Below the pieces are notes generated by a model. It was not told the DNA's origin, did not search any database, and saw only the letters and a list, made by a program, of their open reading frames with translations. The position numbers and the translations under genes are program-made. Of a DNA stretch of 64,000 nucleotides, positions 27,066 through 35,720 are shown one piece after another (position 1 is the stretch's first letter; every line of letters begins with the position of its first letter). Origin of the DNA: Burkholderia cepacia (GTDB taxonomy: Bacteria; Pseudomonadota; Gammaproteobacteria; Burkholderiales; Burkholderiaceae); the NCBI RefSeq assembly GCF_029962485.1, contig NZ_CP073638.1:558001-622000 (forward strand). The letters run 5' to 3'.

Positions 27066-28099
27066 TCCCGAAGCGGGCTGCCGTTCGGTCGAACGCCTTC
27101 AACCGCTTGCAATGCCCGCACATGCGCCAGCACGAAGCGCGTGATCTCCTGGCTCAATTCGATGTCTTCCGGCGCGCCCATGAACCCGCCGTGCGGCATC
27201 CCTTCGAACACGTGCAACTCGGTCGGCACCTGCGCGCGCCGCAACGCGCGATGCAGGCGCACCGCGTTCGACAGGAACAGGTCGCGTGTACCGCTCTGGA
27301 GGAATGTCGGCGGGAAACCGGCCGAGAAATCGCCGAACAGCGGCGACAGATACGGATGCGCGAGATCGGCGCCGTTCGCGTAGAGCAGGTTGTTTGCCAT
27401 CAGCGAAGTCGGCAGCACGACGTCGACGAGCCGGTTGGTCTCGAAGCTGTCACCGGATTCGGTCAGGTCGGCTTCCGGCGACAGCAGTACGAGTGCGGCC
27501 GGCAGCGGCAAGCCTTCGTCGCGGGCGCGCAGCACCATCGCAGCCGCGAGATTGCCGCCGGCCGAGCGGCCGCCGACGACAATGTTCTCCGGCGCGTGGC
27601 GTTCCAGCACGAACGCATAGGCCGCGATGCAGTCGTCGAGCGCGGCCGGATACGGATGATCGGGTGGCATGCGGTAGTCGACGCCGTAGCAGCGCATGCC
27701 GAGCCGGTCGGCCTGCATCTGCGCGCCGGCGCGGCACGCGGCGCCGCCGCCGACGATCAGCGCGCCGCCGTGCAGGTCGATGTACGCGCACTCTTCGGAC
27801 ACCGTTGCTTCGGGCGTCGCGACATGCACGTCCGCGTGGCCGGCCCGGATCGTCTCGACGCTCGAACGCAGATACCCGGCGAGCTTCTCGACGGCGGCCG
27901 CGTAATGCTCGTCGGCGGCCGCTTTCACGCGCATCCACGCGTCGACGTCGTCCGGCGCCGGCATCACGTGCAGCGCATTCAGCGGCACGCCGTCGTTGCC
28001 GACCAGTCGTTGCAACGCGGCTCGCGCTTCGTCGCTGATCGAGGCGGGGAAGGGCACGACACGGCTCGGCAGCACGACGCCGTCGGGTTTCTCTTTCAT
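27062..28099 (-). CDS. Alpha/beta hydrolase (hormone-sensitive lipase family esterase)
   Basis: 345 residues. The oxyanion motif HGG lies in YIDLHGGALIVGGG, the nucleophile in GGRSAGGNLAAA (GxSxG), the acid Asp in GTRDLFLSN and the His in EGMPHGGFMG. This is the HSL-type esterase pattern, acting on short acyl esters in the cytoplasm. It lies just downstream of a TetR gene on the same strand (22 bp), so the two form an operon that the TetR protein likely represses. Confidence 0.9.
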   Translation of the reverse strand: MKEKPDGVVLPSRVVPFPASISDEARAALQRLVGNDGVPLNALHVMPAPDDVDAWMRVKAAADEHYAAAVEKLAGYLRSSVETIRAGHADVHVATPEATVSEECAYIDLHGGALIVGGGAACRAGAQMQADRLGMRCYGVDYRMPPDHPYPAALDDCIAAYAFVLERHAPENIVVGGRSAGGNLAAAMVLRARDEGLPLPAALVLLSPEADLTESGDSFETNRLVDVVLPTSLMANNLLYANGADLAHPYLSPLFGDFSAGFPPTFLQSGTRDLFLSNAVRLHRALRRAQVPTELHVFEGMPHGGFMGAPEDIELSQEITRFVLAHVRALQAVEGVRPNGSPLRD

Positions 28100-28121
28100 C
28101 GCTTGAATTCCATCCGGCGCG

Positions 28122-28694
28122 TCATGCGGCCGAAGGCCAGTGGCGCAGCATCACGTCGAGCGCATCGAGGCTGCGCGACCACGACGCGTCGGAATCCGGC
28201 GCGCTGTGCGAGAAACCGCCGGCGCTTTCGAGCGTCACGTAGCCCATGAAGAAGCCGCCGAGCAGGCGGATCGCATGGGCCTGTTCGGCTTCCGGCAGGT
28301 CGTAGCTGCGCAGCACGGCCGAGGTCATCCTGACGAGCCGGCCACCCGCGCTCTCGGCGGCGCGCGCTGCGCTCACCGGATGGCGCGCGGCCGCGAAGCG
28401 GCCGGGATGCGCGCGCGCGTAGTCTCGATAGACGTTCGCGAGCGCGGCCAGCGCGTCCTTGCCGGTGCGGCCGGCCAGCGCGTCGGTCGCACGGTCGGCG
28501 AGCTCCTTCAGCGCGAACAGCGCGATCCGGCTCTTGAGGTCGTCGAAACTCGGGACGTGGGAATACAGGCTGGCCAGCCTGACGTCGAAGTGTCGCGCGA
28601 GCGCCGCGCCGGTGAGCTGCTCGAAGCCGGTTTCATCGGCGAGCTGCGCGCCGGCTTCGACCAGCTTGTCCACGGTAATGCCGGCACGTGCCAT
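28122..28694 (-). CDS. TetR-family transcriptional regulator
   Basis: 190 residues. The N-terminal helix-turn-helix (about 1-50) includes LTGAALARHFDVRLASLYSHV, and a helical ligand-binding domain follows (WHG/TetR_C_33-like, with LLGGFFMGYVTLE). It is co-transcribed with the downstream esterase gene. Palindromic ATTAGT/ACTAAT sites immediately before its start suggest autoregulation. Confidence 0.93.
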   Translation of the reverse strand: MARAGITVDKLVEAGAQLADETGFEQLTGAALARHFDVRLASLYSHVPSFDDLKSRIALFALKELADRATDALAGRTGKDALAALANVYRDYARAHPGRFAAARHPVSAARAAESAGGRLVRMTSAVLRSYDLPEAEQAHAIRLLGGFFMGYVTLESAGGFSHSAPDSDASWSRSLDALDVMLRHWPSAA

Positions 28695-28710
28695 GACGAA
28701 TGCTATGCAG

Positions 28711-28739
28711 ATTAGTCAAAAAACTAATTCTATTAGTTT
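28711..28739. promoter_or_regulatory. TetR operator candidate
   Basis: ATTAGT (28711-28716), ACTAAT (28723-28728) and ATTAGT (28732-28737) alternate. AAACTAAT and ATTAGTTT form an 8-bp dyad around a 3-bp centre (28721-28739). This lies 17-45 bp upstream of the TetR start, where an autorepression site is expected. Confidence 0.6.
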
Positions 28740-28896
28740 TTGCTGCGATGTCAATTTCCCGTGCGTGCCGGTCGTGTCGAGATGTAGTGCTGGCATACGA
28801 TTGCCGGTCCGCGGTAGACGCTTCTCGCCGCGCATGGGCGTGGCGGATGTCGCGGTGTGGCGACGAAATCGTTCTGCGCGGCGGGCGCCTCCAAAA

Positions 28897-29484
28897 TCAT
28901 CGGGGCCCGGCATGTCCGCCAAAAGGACGTCGGGATATCAACCTGAACGCGTTCTGACCAAAGGCTCGCATGGTGGTGCCCCATTCGTTGAATTTGATTT
29001 TGACCGGATTGTTGAATTCGTTCCGAACAAGCGCGTCTACGTTGATCATACTTGGCGGGTGGACGGGGCTCGGGTGGCAAAAGCGGAAGTTCGTCCCGAG
29101 AACGGGATAGGCAACAAGATGATATCTGTTGTCGCTCGGATCGCTGATGTTGGTTCTGTCGAAGGAAAAACAGCCGCGCTGGGCGTAGTATATGAAATCA
29201 GCCAGATAAGCTTGTTCATCAAAAACGTAGTCTTTCTCTGTCGACTCTTCCCATAAGGCTCTTTTCAGGGAGAATATTTCCCTGATGGCCGGATTGATTT
29301 GAAATTCAAATAAATTTCTTTCCGGCAGGTTTCTTAGAATTCTTCTGTTCTTGTCGTGCGAATGATCTTCGAATATCTGCCTCGGAATATTGGCGTCTCC
29401 CGCCGTGGCAATGTGAATTTTGGTAAGGCATCGCTCGCAATGAAAGGTAAAGAAGAGGTCGAAGTCGAATTCTGACGAGTTCAT
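28897..29484 (-). CDS. Hypothetical protein coupled to deaminase-like gene (possible immunity protein)
   Basis: 195 residues if started at ATG 29484, which overlaps the upstream stop (ATGA) and begins MNSSEFDFDLFFTFHCERC. A CxxC pair (Cys16, Cys19) suggests a small zinc site or structural knuckle; the rest is polar and mixed, without signal peptide or membrane segments. No family is recognised. The lower GC than its neighbours and the coupling to a deaminase-like gene make an immunity or partner role plausible, but this is inference. An in-frame start at 29511 is possible but less likely. Confidence 0.6.
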   Translation of the reverse strand: MNSSEFDFDLFFTFHCERCLTKIHIATAGDANIPRQIFEDHSHDKNRRILRNLPERNLFEFQINPAIREIFSLKRALWEESTEKDYVFDEQAYLADFIYYAQRGCFSFDRTNISDPSDNRYHLVAYPVLGTNFRFCHPSPVHPPSMINVDALVRNEFNNPVKIKFNEWGTTMRAFGQNAFRLISRRPFGGHAGPR

Positions 29485-30011
29485 AGTTCTTTCCCGAATA
29501 TTTTCGTGCAATTAGGGCATCTTGGAATGTTCTCCAGCGTGCGTGGGCGAATTGCGGGAGTGAACTCTATTTCGTTGACCGTCAGGTTGCGATTCGCGGA
29601 AAACAAACCGTTCGCCGATTTTACTTCCGCGCATTTCCCGATAATGTTTTTTGACCCGGTGAGATTAGAGGTCTTGCCGATTTTGCCAAGCTGGCTCAGC
29701 AGGCTTGCGACTTCCCGGACAGGGTTGTGCAATACCTTGTGTGATGTACCGAAGCAATACGATTTTGAGCTTCTGCCGGCAATGGTGCATGCCACCAGCT
29801 CGCCCGGAGAGTATTTTTCCTTGAATCCCTCGGATTTTATGAGCTGCGCCTGAGCTAGATTGATCTCTTCCTTGTATTTTATGCTCTTGTAGCGCAGAAT
29901 TTTATATAGTGATTCAATCGATCTGTGTTTTAATTCAAGGTAGTGAGACTTGTCAAATGATTCGTTTATTTCCTTGATTCTTTGGCGTAGCTTTTTGGCG
30001 CGTTGCTTCAT
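29481..30011 (-). CDS. Putative nucleic-acid deaminase (toxin-like, YwqJ type)
   Basis: 176 residues. Residues 1-60 are a basic, helical region (KQRAKKLRQRIKEI). The C-terminal half has the zinc-deaminase signature: CAEVKSANGLF (Cys127-Ala-Glu129) and IPRCPNC (Cys165, Cys168), 38 residues apart. This pattern matches the polymorphic-toxin deaminases of the YwqJ/SCP1.201 kind, which convert cytidine or adenosine in nucleic acid. No secretion domain is attached. The gene is AT-richer than its surroundings and coupled to the next gene. The assignment rests on motif only. Confidence 0.6.
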   Translation of the reverse strand: MKQRAKKLRQRIKEINESFDKSHYLELKHRSIESLYKILRYKSIKYKEEINLAQAQLIKSEGFKEKYSPGELVACTIAGRSSKSYCFGTSHKVLHNPVREVASLLSQLGKIGKTSNLTGSKNIIGKCAEVKSANGLFSANRNLTVNEIEFTPAIRPRTLENIPRCPNCTKIFGKEL

Positions 30012-30322
30012 TGGAAAATCCTTGGTTCCCGTAATAGTTGTGAAAGTATGAGGTGCCTGCGCTTCGAACCTGCGATGTTCCCCGTGGGCCGTATCGTGTC
30101 ATCTTGAACCCGAGAGACTATGAAATAAAAATCCAATGTTGTCGATAATCAAATCCATCCGGGATAATCTTGCCGGGATCGGCGATCCCAGGTTGGCCGT
30201 CGCCGAGCGCCCGCGCGGTTCGCGCGTGACAGCCGGGGCACCGACGTACTCGGGATTTCGGGCTTGGTGACCGCTGGAGCACGGTCGCGCCGATGAACCT
30301 TCTCACCGACATGGGAGCCAAC
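30012..30322. other. Intergenic region between divergent deaminase and DUF7822-like genes
   Basis: A 311-bp gap with no supported gene. It includes a small hairpin (GGGATC 30175-30180, GATCCC 30184-30189) and should hold the promoters for both divergent units. Composition shifts from AT-rich back to GC-rich across it. Confidence 0.4.
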
Positions 30323-31138
30323 ATGGCCAATCGGTCCTATCTCTACAGCCTCGGCAACCGGCCGACGTCCTATGAGGATCGCCCGGAAACGATTTCCGGA
30401 CTGTCCGAATGGGCCTATGACGTGCCGTTCATGTACCGGTTGCTCATGTCGTGCGACCCGCGGCTGTGTGCGTCCCTTGTCTCGGATGGGCTGGACGGCG
30501 AAACCATGCCGCTGCATGCCATCAGCAGCCCGTTCCTTCCCGGGTTCGAGCGGGTCACGAAATTCGTGGCGATCCTCAGGATACTGATTGCACGGCAGAC
30601 GGCGCCCGAGCCGGCTGTGCCGGCAGAAGAGGCTACAAGATCGACGTTCGCGGAACGGGTGCGGCGCTGGGTAGGGCGGGCGCCTGCGCCGCCCGCTCCA
30701 AAAACGGTGACGGCGGCGCTTCCGGTCGCTTCCGGACATTTATCGGCCTGGCTGGACGAGACCATCGCTTTTCTGGAGCAACATCGCGACCAGTATCTGC
30801 TGCTCGAAACCATCGAACTCGATCTGATGTCCGAAAGCGATCCCGATGCATTGCGGCGGCTCGTCGAAGCAGAGATTGACCGCTGCCTTCGCGTGGGCGC
30901 TGCGTTCGATGCGCTGCCGAGCGATCCCGAGGCGGCTGCACGCGTCCTGCAGCGTGCAGGGGCCGAACGGACCGGCGCGCCGCTGGACGCTTTTTTCGGC
31001 CTGCGCTTTGACGACGATTGCGACAGCACCCGTACGCGAGCCACCGAACACCCGCTCGGGCTTCAGTGGAGCGACGAGTTGTATTTCTCGCTATTCAACC
31101 GGGATCAGTTCGCGGCGAGCCGGAGCGCGCCGGATTGA
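30323..31138 (+). CDS. DUF7822-like protein, hypothetical
   Basis: 271 residues. The start ATG 30323 is preceded by GGGAG and gives MANRSYLYSLGNRP, a start typical of a family I recall as DUF7822; an ATG 30 bp upstream lacks a ribosome site. The protein is soluble, with a Pro/Ala-rich linker near residues 95-140 and many acidic residues after it. Function is unknown. Its place next to the deaminase-like pair could mean a defence or immunity role, but it is on the other strand. Confidence 0.6.
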   Translation: MANRSYLYSLGNRPTSYEDRPETISGLSEWAYDVPFMYRLLMSCDPRLCASLVSDGLDGETMPLHAISSPFLPGFERVTKFVAILRILIARQTAPEPAVPAEEATRSTFAERVRRWVGRAPAPPAPKTVTAALPVASGHLSAWLDETIAFLEQHRDQYLLLETIELDLMSESDPDALRRLVEAEIDRCLRVGAAFDALPSDPEAAARVLQRAGAERTGAPLDAFFGLRFDDDCDSTRTRATEHPLGLQWSDELYFSLFNRDQFAASRSAPD

Positions 31139-31163
31139 CGCTGGCGGTCATCTGGAAAGCCCG

Positions 31164-33092
31164 TCAGAACGTATAACTGACCTTCCCGAACGCAGTCCGC
31201 CCGAGCGTGTTGTAGCCGTACGCGGTCATGTATTGCCGGTCGAACAGGTTCGACAGCGTGGCCGACACCGTCAGGTGTGAATTGATCCGGTACGACGCGC
31301 GCAGGTTCACGCTCAGGTACGACGGCAGGTACGTCGTATTGGCCGGATCGTCGAACGTCGTACCGCCGTAGTTCAGCGACGCACCCGTGCTGAGCGCGTG
31401 CAGGCGAAGTTCGTCCCACGTGTGGTCCACGTTCAGGCTGACCGTCTGGCGTGGTCGGCGGTTCAGCCAGCTGTCATTGGTTTCATCCTGCGGATTCAGG
31501 ATGCCGATCGCGACGCTCACCGGCGTGTAGCGGCCGATCGTCCCCTTGTACGACAGGTCGATCCCGTGGATATGCGCGCGGCCGATGTTAATCGGCGAAT
31601 ACGTCGCCGGGTTGTACGCGATCAGGTTGTTGACGCGCGTGTCGTAGATCGCGGCGGAGAACGTGCCGTACGACGTGTTGGCGTCGAGTGCGGCCTCGAC
31701 CGACGTGCTGCGTTCCGGGCTGAGGTTCGGATTGCCGTAGCCGGGGTAGTACAGGTCGTTGAAACTCGGCAGGCGGAACGCGTTGCCGTACGACACGCGC
31801 GCCGTGTAGACCGGCGTGATCGCCCACGACAGCGCGGCATTGCCGGTGTTCACGCCTTGCCCGGCGATGATCTCGCGACGCCCCGCGAGGAACATCGTGA
31901 CGCTGCCGAGCGTGGCCGACTGATGCAGCGAGAACGCGGAGTCGTTGCGCGTCGGTATGCCGCCGGGCGCGTCGATCGGCAGGAATGCCTGTTCGCGCGT
32001 GAAGTCGTACGCGAGCTTGCTCTCGCCGGACAGCGGCAGGCCGAACAGGTGGAACCCGCGCTCCTGATGGGTCAGGGACGTCGACGTGCTGATGCGCTGC
32101 GAATTGATCTGGTCGGTCGGGATGGACGGATCGCTCGCGTAGAGGAACTGGCGATCGTTCGCATAACCGAACGACTGGTCGAACTGCGTATCGGGCGTGA
32201 TGTCGAGATGGAACGCGAGACCGGTCGTCAGTTGGTGATCAAGCTGGCGGTTCGCATAGCCGCTGTTGTCGTAGGACAGGTCGGAGCGGTGATACAGCGC
32301 GAACGTCGAGATCGACCAGTTGTCGCGCGCGTAGCCGAGGCGCGCGTCGAGATCCTGCGCGTGATACGGATTGCGGCCGTCCTCGTGATATGGCAAGACG
32401 GGCCGCGTCGAATCGATGCCGGCCGTGTTGTACGAGTGCAGGCCAAGCGAGTAGGTGAGCCCGCCGAGCGCGGCGAGCGGGCCGGTCGACGGCACCGTAC
32501 CCGACGTGCGCAGCTGCGTGTCGAATGTCTTGTTCGATCCGCCGCCGAACGACACGGTGGTCTGGTTCGGCTGGTTCGACGAGCGGCGCGTGAACAGTTG
32601 CACGACACCGCCCATCGCGTTGGCGCCGAACGACGCGGCGGCCGGCCCCGAAATCACCTCGACACGTTCGAACGCTTCCGTCGGCAGGTCGGCCCACGGC
32701 GCGATGCCGGTAGTCGGCGAGCCGATCCGGATGCCGTCGATGAACACGGCGACCTGGCTCGCTGACGAGCCGCGGATGCTGACCGATGCGGAGGAGCCGG
32801 GGCCGCCGGTCTGCGAAACGGTCACGCCGGGCAGCATCGCAAGCGCCTGCGTGATGCTCGGCTCGCTCGGCGACAGGCGGTCGAGATCGGTTCGCGTGAG
32901 TACCTGGGTCGACGCATAGCGGCCGTCGAACGATTCGGGCAGGCGACGCGTGTCGGTCACGCTGATCGTCGGCAGGTCGACGCTTTCCGCTGGCTGGGCG
33001 GGCGGCTGGAGCGCGGCGTCGCCGGCGGCATGGGCGATCGGGACGAGCAGCGCGGAGGCGGCGGACGTGGCGAGCAGGTAACGAATATTCAT
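31164..33092 (-). CDS. btuB: TonB-dependent vitamin B12 receptor
   Basis: 642 residues. A signal peptide (residues 1-22, ending IAHAAG) is followed by a TonB-box-like LPTISVTDT, and a plug domain (about 50-160) with GSSASQVAVFIDGIRIG. A 22-strand barrel follows, ending in FGKVSYTF. The cobalamin riboswitch directly upstream identifies the ligand class as B12 or a relative. It imports corrinoids across the outer membrane using TonB energy. The frame is open upstream through the riboswitch but is not coding there. Confidence 0.93.
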   Translation of the reverse strand: MNIRYLLATSAASALLVPIAHAAGDAALQPPAQPAESVDLPTISVTDTRRLPESFDGRYASTQVLTRTDLDRLSPSEPSITQALAMLPGVTVSQTGGPGSSASVSIRGSSASQVAVFIDGIRIGSPTTGIAPWADLPTEAFERVEVISGPAAASFGANAMGGVVQLFTRRSSNQPNQTTVSFGGGSNKTFDTQLRTSGTVPSTGPLAALGGLTYSLGLHSYNTAGIDSTRPVLPYHEDGRNPYHAQDLDARLGYARDNWSISTFALYHRSDLSYDNSGYANRQLDHQLTTGLAFHLDITPDTQFDQSFGYANDRQFLYASDPSIPTDQINSQRISTSTSLTHQERGFHLFGLPLSGESKLAYDFTREQAFLPIDAPGGIPTRNDSAFSLHQSATLGSVTMFLAGRREIIAGQGVNTGNAALSWAITPVYTARVSYGNAFRLPSFNDLYYPGYGNPNLSPERSTSVEAALDANTSYGTFSAAIYDTRVNNLIAYNPATYSPINIGRAHIHGIDLSYKGTIGRYTPVSVAIGILNPQDETNDSWLNRRPRQTVSLNVDHTWDELRLHALSTGASLNYGGTTFDDPANTTYLPSYLSVNLRASYRINSHLTVSATLSNLFDRQYMTAYGYNTLGRTAFGKVSYTF

Positions 33093-33643
33093 GAGACAGC
33101 GAGAGAAAGCGCGTTGCGCGTACGGCGATCGTGAGCGGACGGCGGGCAGGTTGCGCGTGCCGACAGCGTGTCGGTGCGACGCTTCCGGCAGGGAAGCGGA
33201 TTCGGGAACGAAGGACATCTGACGGATCCTGAGGTCGGTTCGTCCATGCAACGGGCGGCCGCCAGCGGCGGTGCTTGCACATCGGGACACCCCGCCCGGT
33301 GCGGCTGCTGGACCTCGGGTCGATGGCAGGTCTCCTGGCTCGCGGGTCGTCATCCGTGCAGGCCTTCCCGGTTTCCCAGTGGCATGCAGTGGCACGGATT
33401 CGCCGCTCACAGTTGCGGGGGCAGCCGCAGATTCGAGGCGTTGCCCCTCCTGCGTTCCCTTTTGATCCCATCTCTGGGAACCATCGTAGGGCGGAACAAT
33501 AGCATCAAAATATCGCAAAATCCACCAAAGCCACGACAGGCGGGGGATTCACGGGTATTCGTGATTTTTCAACCACGTCAAAGATCTGCAGAATTCGTCA
33601 AAATCCGGCTATCATTTACGCCAAAATTACGCCGGGCGAAAGG
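33093..33643. other. btuB leader and host-prophage junction region
   Basis: A 551-bp gap holding the cobalamin riboswitch (about 33315-33475, minus strand). It is followed by an AT-rich stretch of about 170 bp before the integrase start that should contain the btuB promoter and the phage left attachment site. No tRNA is present here. The att core cannot be defined without the right prophage end. Confidence 0.6.
33315..33475 (-). ncRNA. Cobalamin riboswitch
   Basis: Read on the minus strand, the region has the conserved cobalamin elements in order: AAAAGGGAACGC near 33475-33455, a GGTGCAA-equivalent GGGGCAAC core, two GCCACTG words, and the B12 box GAGCCAGGAGACCTGCC (33341-33325). It lies about 230 bp upstream of btuB and is expected to repress it when cobalamin is bound. 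Ends are approximate. Confidence 0.92.
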
Positions 33644-34657
33644 ATGGCAAGTTATAGAAAACGAGGCAAGACGTGGCGCGCTGAAGTAGCGCGCGGGGGC
33701 ATCCGAGAGTCCAGCACGTTTGACACCAAGGCTGATGCTATCGCATGGGCGACGAAGCTCGAGGCAGAGATCGATGCAGGGAAGCGTCGATCCTACTCCA
33801 AGATTCCCAAGACATTGTCCGATGGCTTCGATGAGTATCTGGAGAAGGTGTCGCCAGGTATGGGCAAGCACGAATGGAATAAGCAGCGTCTCAAATTCTT
33901 CCGGGAATCCATGGGTGATATCGTCGGCGAGTTGATGCGGGCGATCAAGCCTGAGGCGATCAGTGTATGGCGCGATTCGCGGTTGAAGGTGGTGAAGCCT
34001 TCGACAGTAAATCGTGATCTGAATTTGCTGTCTGCCGTGTTCTCGGCGGCGAAAGACGATTGGAAATGGATTCACTCGAATCCGGTTCATGAGGTAAAGC
34101 GACCTCGGAACCCCCCGTCACGCGATAGACGCGTTCCGGAAGGTGACGCGGTCGCGATGTGTGGCGCATTAGGGCTCACCAACGATTGTCGTATCGAGAA
34201 GAACGAGCACTACGTCGCACTGGCATTCTTGCTGGCCCTCGAAACTGCAATGCGACAAGCGGAGATTGTGAATCTCACGTGGCCAAACGTGCATTTCGAG
34301 GCGCGCTATGTGCATTTGCCAAAGACGAAAAACGGGGATGCCCGTGACGTTCCGCTGTCGATACGCGCGATGGAGTTGCTGCAGCGGTTGCCGCGGATTG
34401 AGGGAGAGGAGCGGTGCTTTCCGATCAAGCAAGCGAGAGTCGACTACTTGTGGAGAAGCAACCGCAACAGGCTCGCAAAGAAAATGCCGGGGATCGCTGA
34501 TTTAAATTTTCACGATTCGCGGCATGAGGCAACGACGCGACTGGCCAAGAAGCTGCATGTGCTGGCGCTCGCAAAAATGATCGGCCACCGGGATCTGAAG
34601 TCGTTGATGATCTACTATGACGAAACGGCGGCCGAACTGGCGGCACGACTAGACTAA
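33644..34657 (+). CDS. int: Prophage tyrosine-type site-specific integrase
   Basis: 337 residues. An N-terminal arm-binding-like region (MASYRKRGKTWRAEV), a SAM-like core-binding domain (about 55-140) and the catalytic domain follow. Active-site residues are visible: Arg204 in ETAMRQAEI, Lys in the KTKN turn, HDSRHEA (His290, Arg293), GHRD (His315), and the nucleophile Tyr near 324-325 in MIYYDE. It catalyses phage integration and excision. It marks the left end of the prophage, next to the btuB leader. Confidence 0.95.
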   Translation: MASYRKRGKTWRAEVARGGIRESSTFDTKADAIAWATKLEAEIDAGKRRSYSKIPKTLSDGFDEYLEKVSPGMGKHEWNKQRLKFFRESMGDIVGELMRAIKPEAISVWRDSRLKVVKPSTVNRDLNLLSAVFSAAKDDWKWIHSNPVHEVKRPRNPPSRDRRVPEGDAVAMCGALGLTNDCRIEKNEHYVALAFLLALETAMRQAEIVNLTWPNVHFEARYVHLPKTKNGDARDVPLSIRAMELLQRLPRIEGEERCFPIKQARVDYLWRSNRNRLAKKMPGIADLNFHDSRHEATTRLAKKLHVLALAKMIGHRDLKSLMIYYDETAAELAARLD

Positions 34658-34669
34658 CGGGACAACGTT

Positions 34670-35062
34670 ATGGGGCGAGGTACTAGGGTGATCATAGGCG
34701 CCGGCGTTTTGATCGGCGTGTTGTGCGCTTGTATTTCCGGCGTGATCCAGTACAGCGATGCCTGGAACGAAAGCAAAACGTGTTCTGCTGGCCAGATGGA
34801 TTGGGATCGCGCGACCAGCGTTATCGCCGGTTTGAAGGGAAGGACCGTGCAGCAAATGAGCGACGACGAGTTGCGTTCCGCGTATCACGCGTACTCGGTA
34901 ACGAAGGTCGCCCGACCAGTGTGCGCGTCGGTAAAATTCCTCCCAATCTCGGGTGTCGCCGCACTGGTGGGCATCTCGGTCTTTATCGCACTGTTCATAT
35001 GGCTCCACCTCATCTGGCTTGCCTTTCGTGCGTACAACAAGTTGATGTCGAAGTTGAAATGA
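34670..35062 (+). CDS. Small membrane protein of prophage (130 aa), hypothetical
   Basis: 130 residues with two hydrophobic helices (about 7-27 and 91-118) around a soluble loop containing cysteines (SKTCSAGQMDW, RPVCASV) that could form a disulfide if periplasmic. It lies 12 bp after the integrase gene. No family is recognised. Membrane morons near integrase genes can be lysogenic-conversion or superinfection-exclusion factors; this is a guess from position. Confidence 0.6.
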   Translation: MGRGTRVIIGAGVLIGVLCACISGVIQYSDAWNESKTCSAGQMDWDRATSVIAGLKGRTVQQMSDDELRSAYHAYSVTKVARPVCASVKFLPISGVAALVGISVFIALFIWLHLIWLAFRAYNKLMSKLK

Positions 35063-35084
35063 CGGTGGGGAGGGCTCGCTCCGG

Positions 35085-35390
35085 TTAATCGGTTTTCCGG
35101 CGCCGGCCGGGCCGTGGCGTCGGCAGCGTGCCGCGATTGCACCGTGCCCATTCGAGTACGTCACTCGCGAACCAGCGGCGCTGCGCCTGCTGGCTCTCGA
35201 CCGGCCGGATGCCGGCCGGAAAATCCTTGCGGGAGACGACTCGTAGCTCGACGGTGGCTTTCGACAGGCCGAGCCATTTTGCGATTTGTTCGGTGCTCCA
35301 CAGCGTTTCATCGAGCCTCTTCGGCTGCTCGAGCGCCGCGACTAGCCGGCGCAGCTCGGGGACCAACTGCTGCAGTTCGCTCATGTCCAT
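35085..35390 (-). CDS. Helix-turn-helix (AlpA/excisionase-like) protein
   Basis: 101 residues. The centre contains WSTEQIAKWLGLSKATVELRV, a MerR/AlpA-type winged helix, followed by FPAGIRPVESQQAQRRWFASDVLEW, as in AlpA and Xis-like proteins. A Pro/Arg-rich tail ends it. It is the last gene of the leftward prophage operon and lies next to int, so it may act as excisionase or regulator of excision. Its start shares a base with the upstream stop (TAATG). Confidence 0.78.
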   Translation of the reverse strand: MDMSELQQLVPELRRLVAALEQPKRLDETLWSTEQIAKWLGLSKATVELRVVSRKDFPAGIRPVESQQAQRRWFASDVLEWARCNRGTLPTPRPGRRRKTD

Positions 35391-35656
35391 TATTGGGGTG
35401 CTCCTGTGCTGGCGGCGTCGATCGGGTTGTCCGGGTGATCGCCCAAAGGACGGGTTGTCCCTGGCAGGGAGCGGGCAAGTACGGCGTCGACAGCTTTCCG
35501 TGCGGCGTTCAGTTTGTCCGATTGCCAGCCTTCGTCAATCGGTCCCATGTCATCGACATGGCGTAGCGTTTCGATCGCCGCGAGTGCGGCTTGCGCATTG
35601 ATAGGCGCAGGCTGTTCGGATGCGGAAAAATTGGAAGCTTGCATTTGCGTGGTCAT
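35390..35656 (-). CDS. Hypothetical prophage protein (88 aa)
   Basis: 88 residues, soluble and Ala-rich, with no recognised domain. A GGAG site 5 nt before ATG 35656 supports the start. The stop shares one base with the next start, so it is translationally coupled to the AlpA-like gene. Function unknown. Confidence 0.65.
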   Translation of the reverse strand: MTTQMQASNFSASEQPAPINAQAALAAIETLRHVDDMGPIDEGWQSDKLNAARKAVDAVLARSLPGTTRPLGDHPDNPIDAASTGAPQ

Positions 35657-35720
35657 AAAATCTCCAGATGTTCAGTGCGTTCGGCAGGTCGACGTGGTCG
35701 CTCCGCGGTATTTTTTCGGG

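Noticed and set aside
29506..29853. Plus-strand open frame opposite the deaminase-like gene
   Set aside because: It lacks a start signal, and the opposite frame carries zinc-deaminase motifs and is coupled to its neighbour.
33093..33518. N-terminal extension of btuB through an open upstream frame
   Set aside because: The extension runs through the cobalamin riboswitch and lies before a clear signal peptide at 33092.
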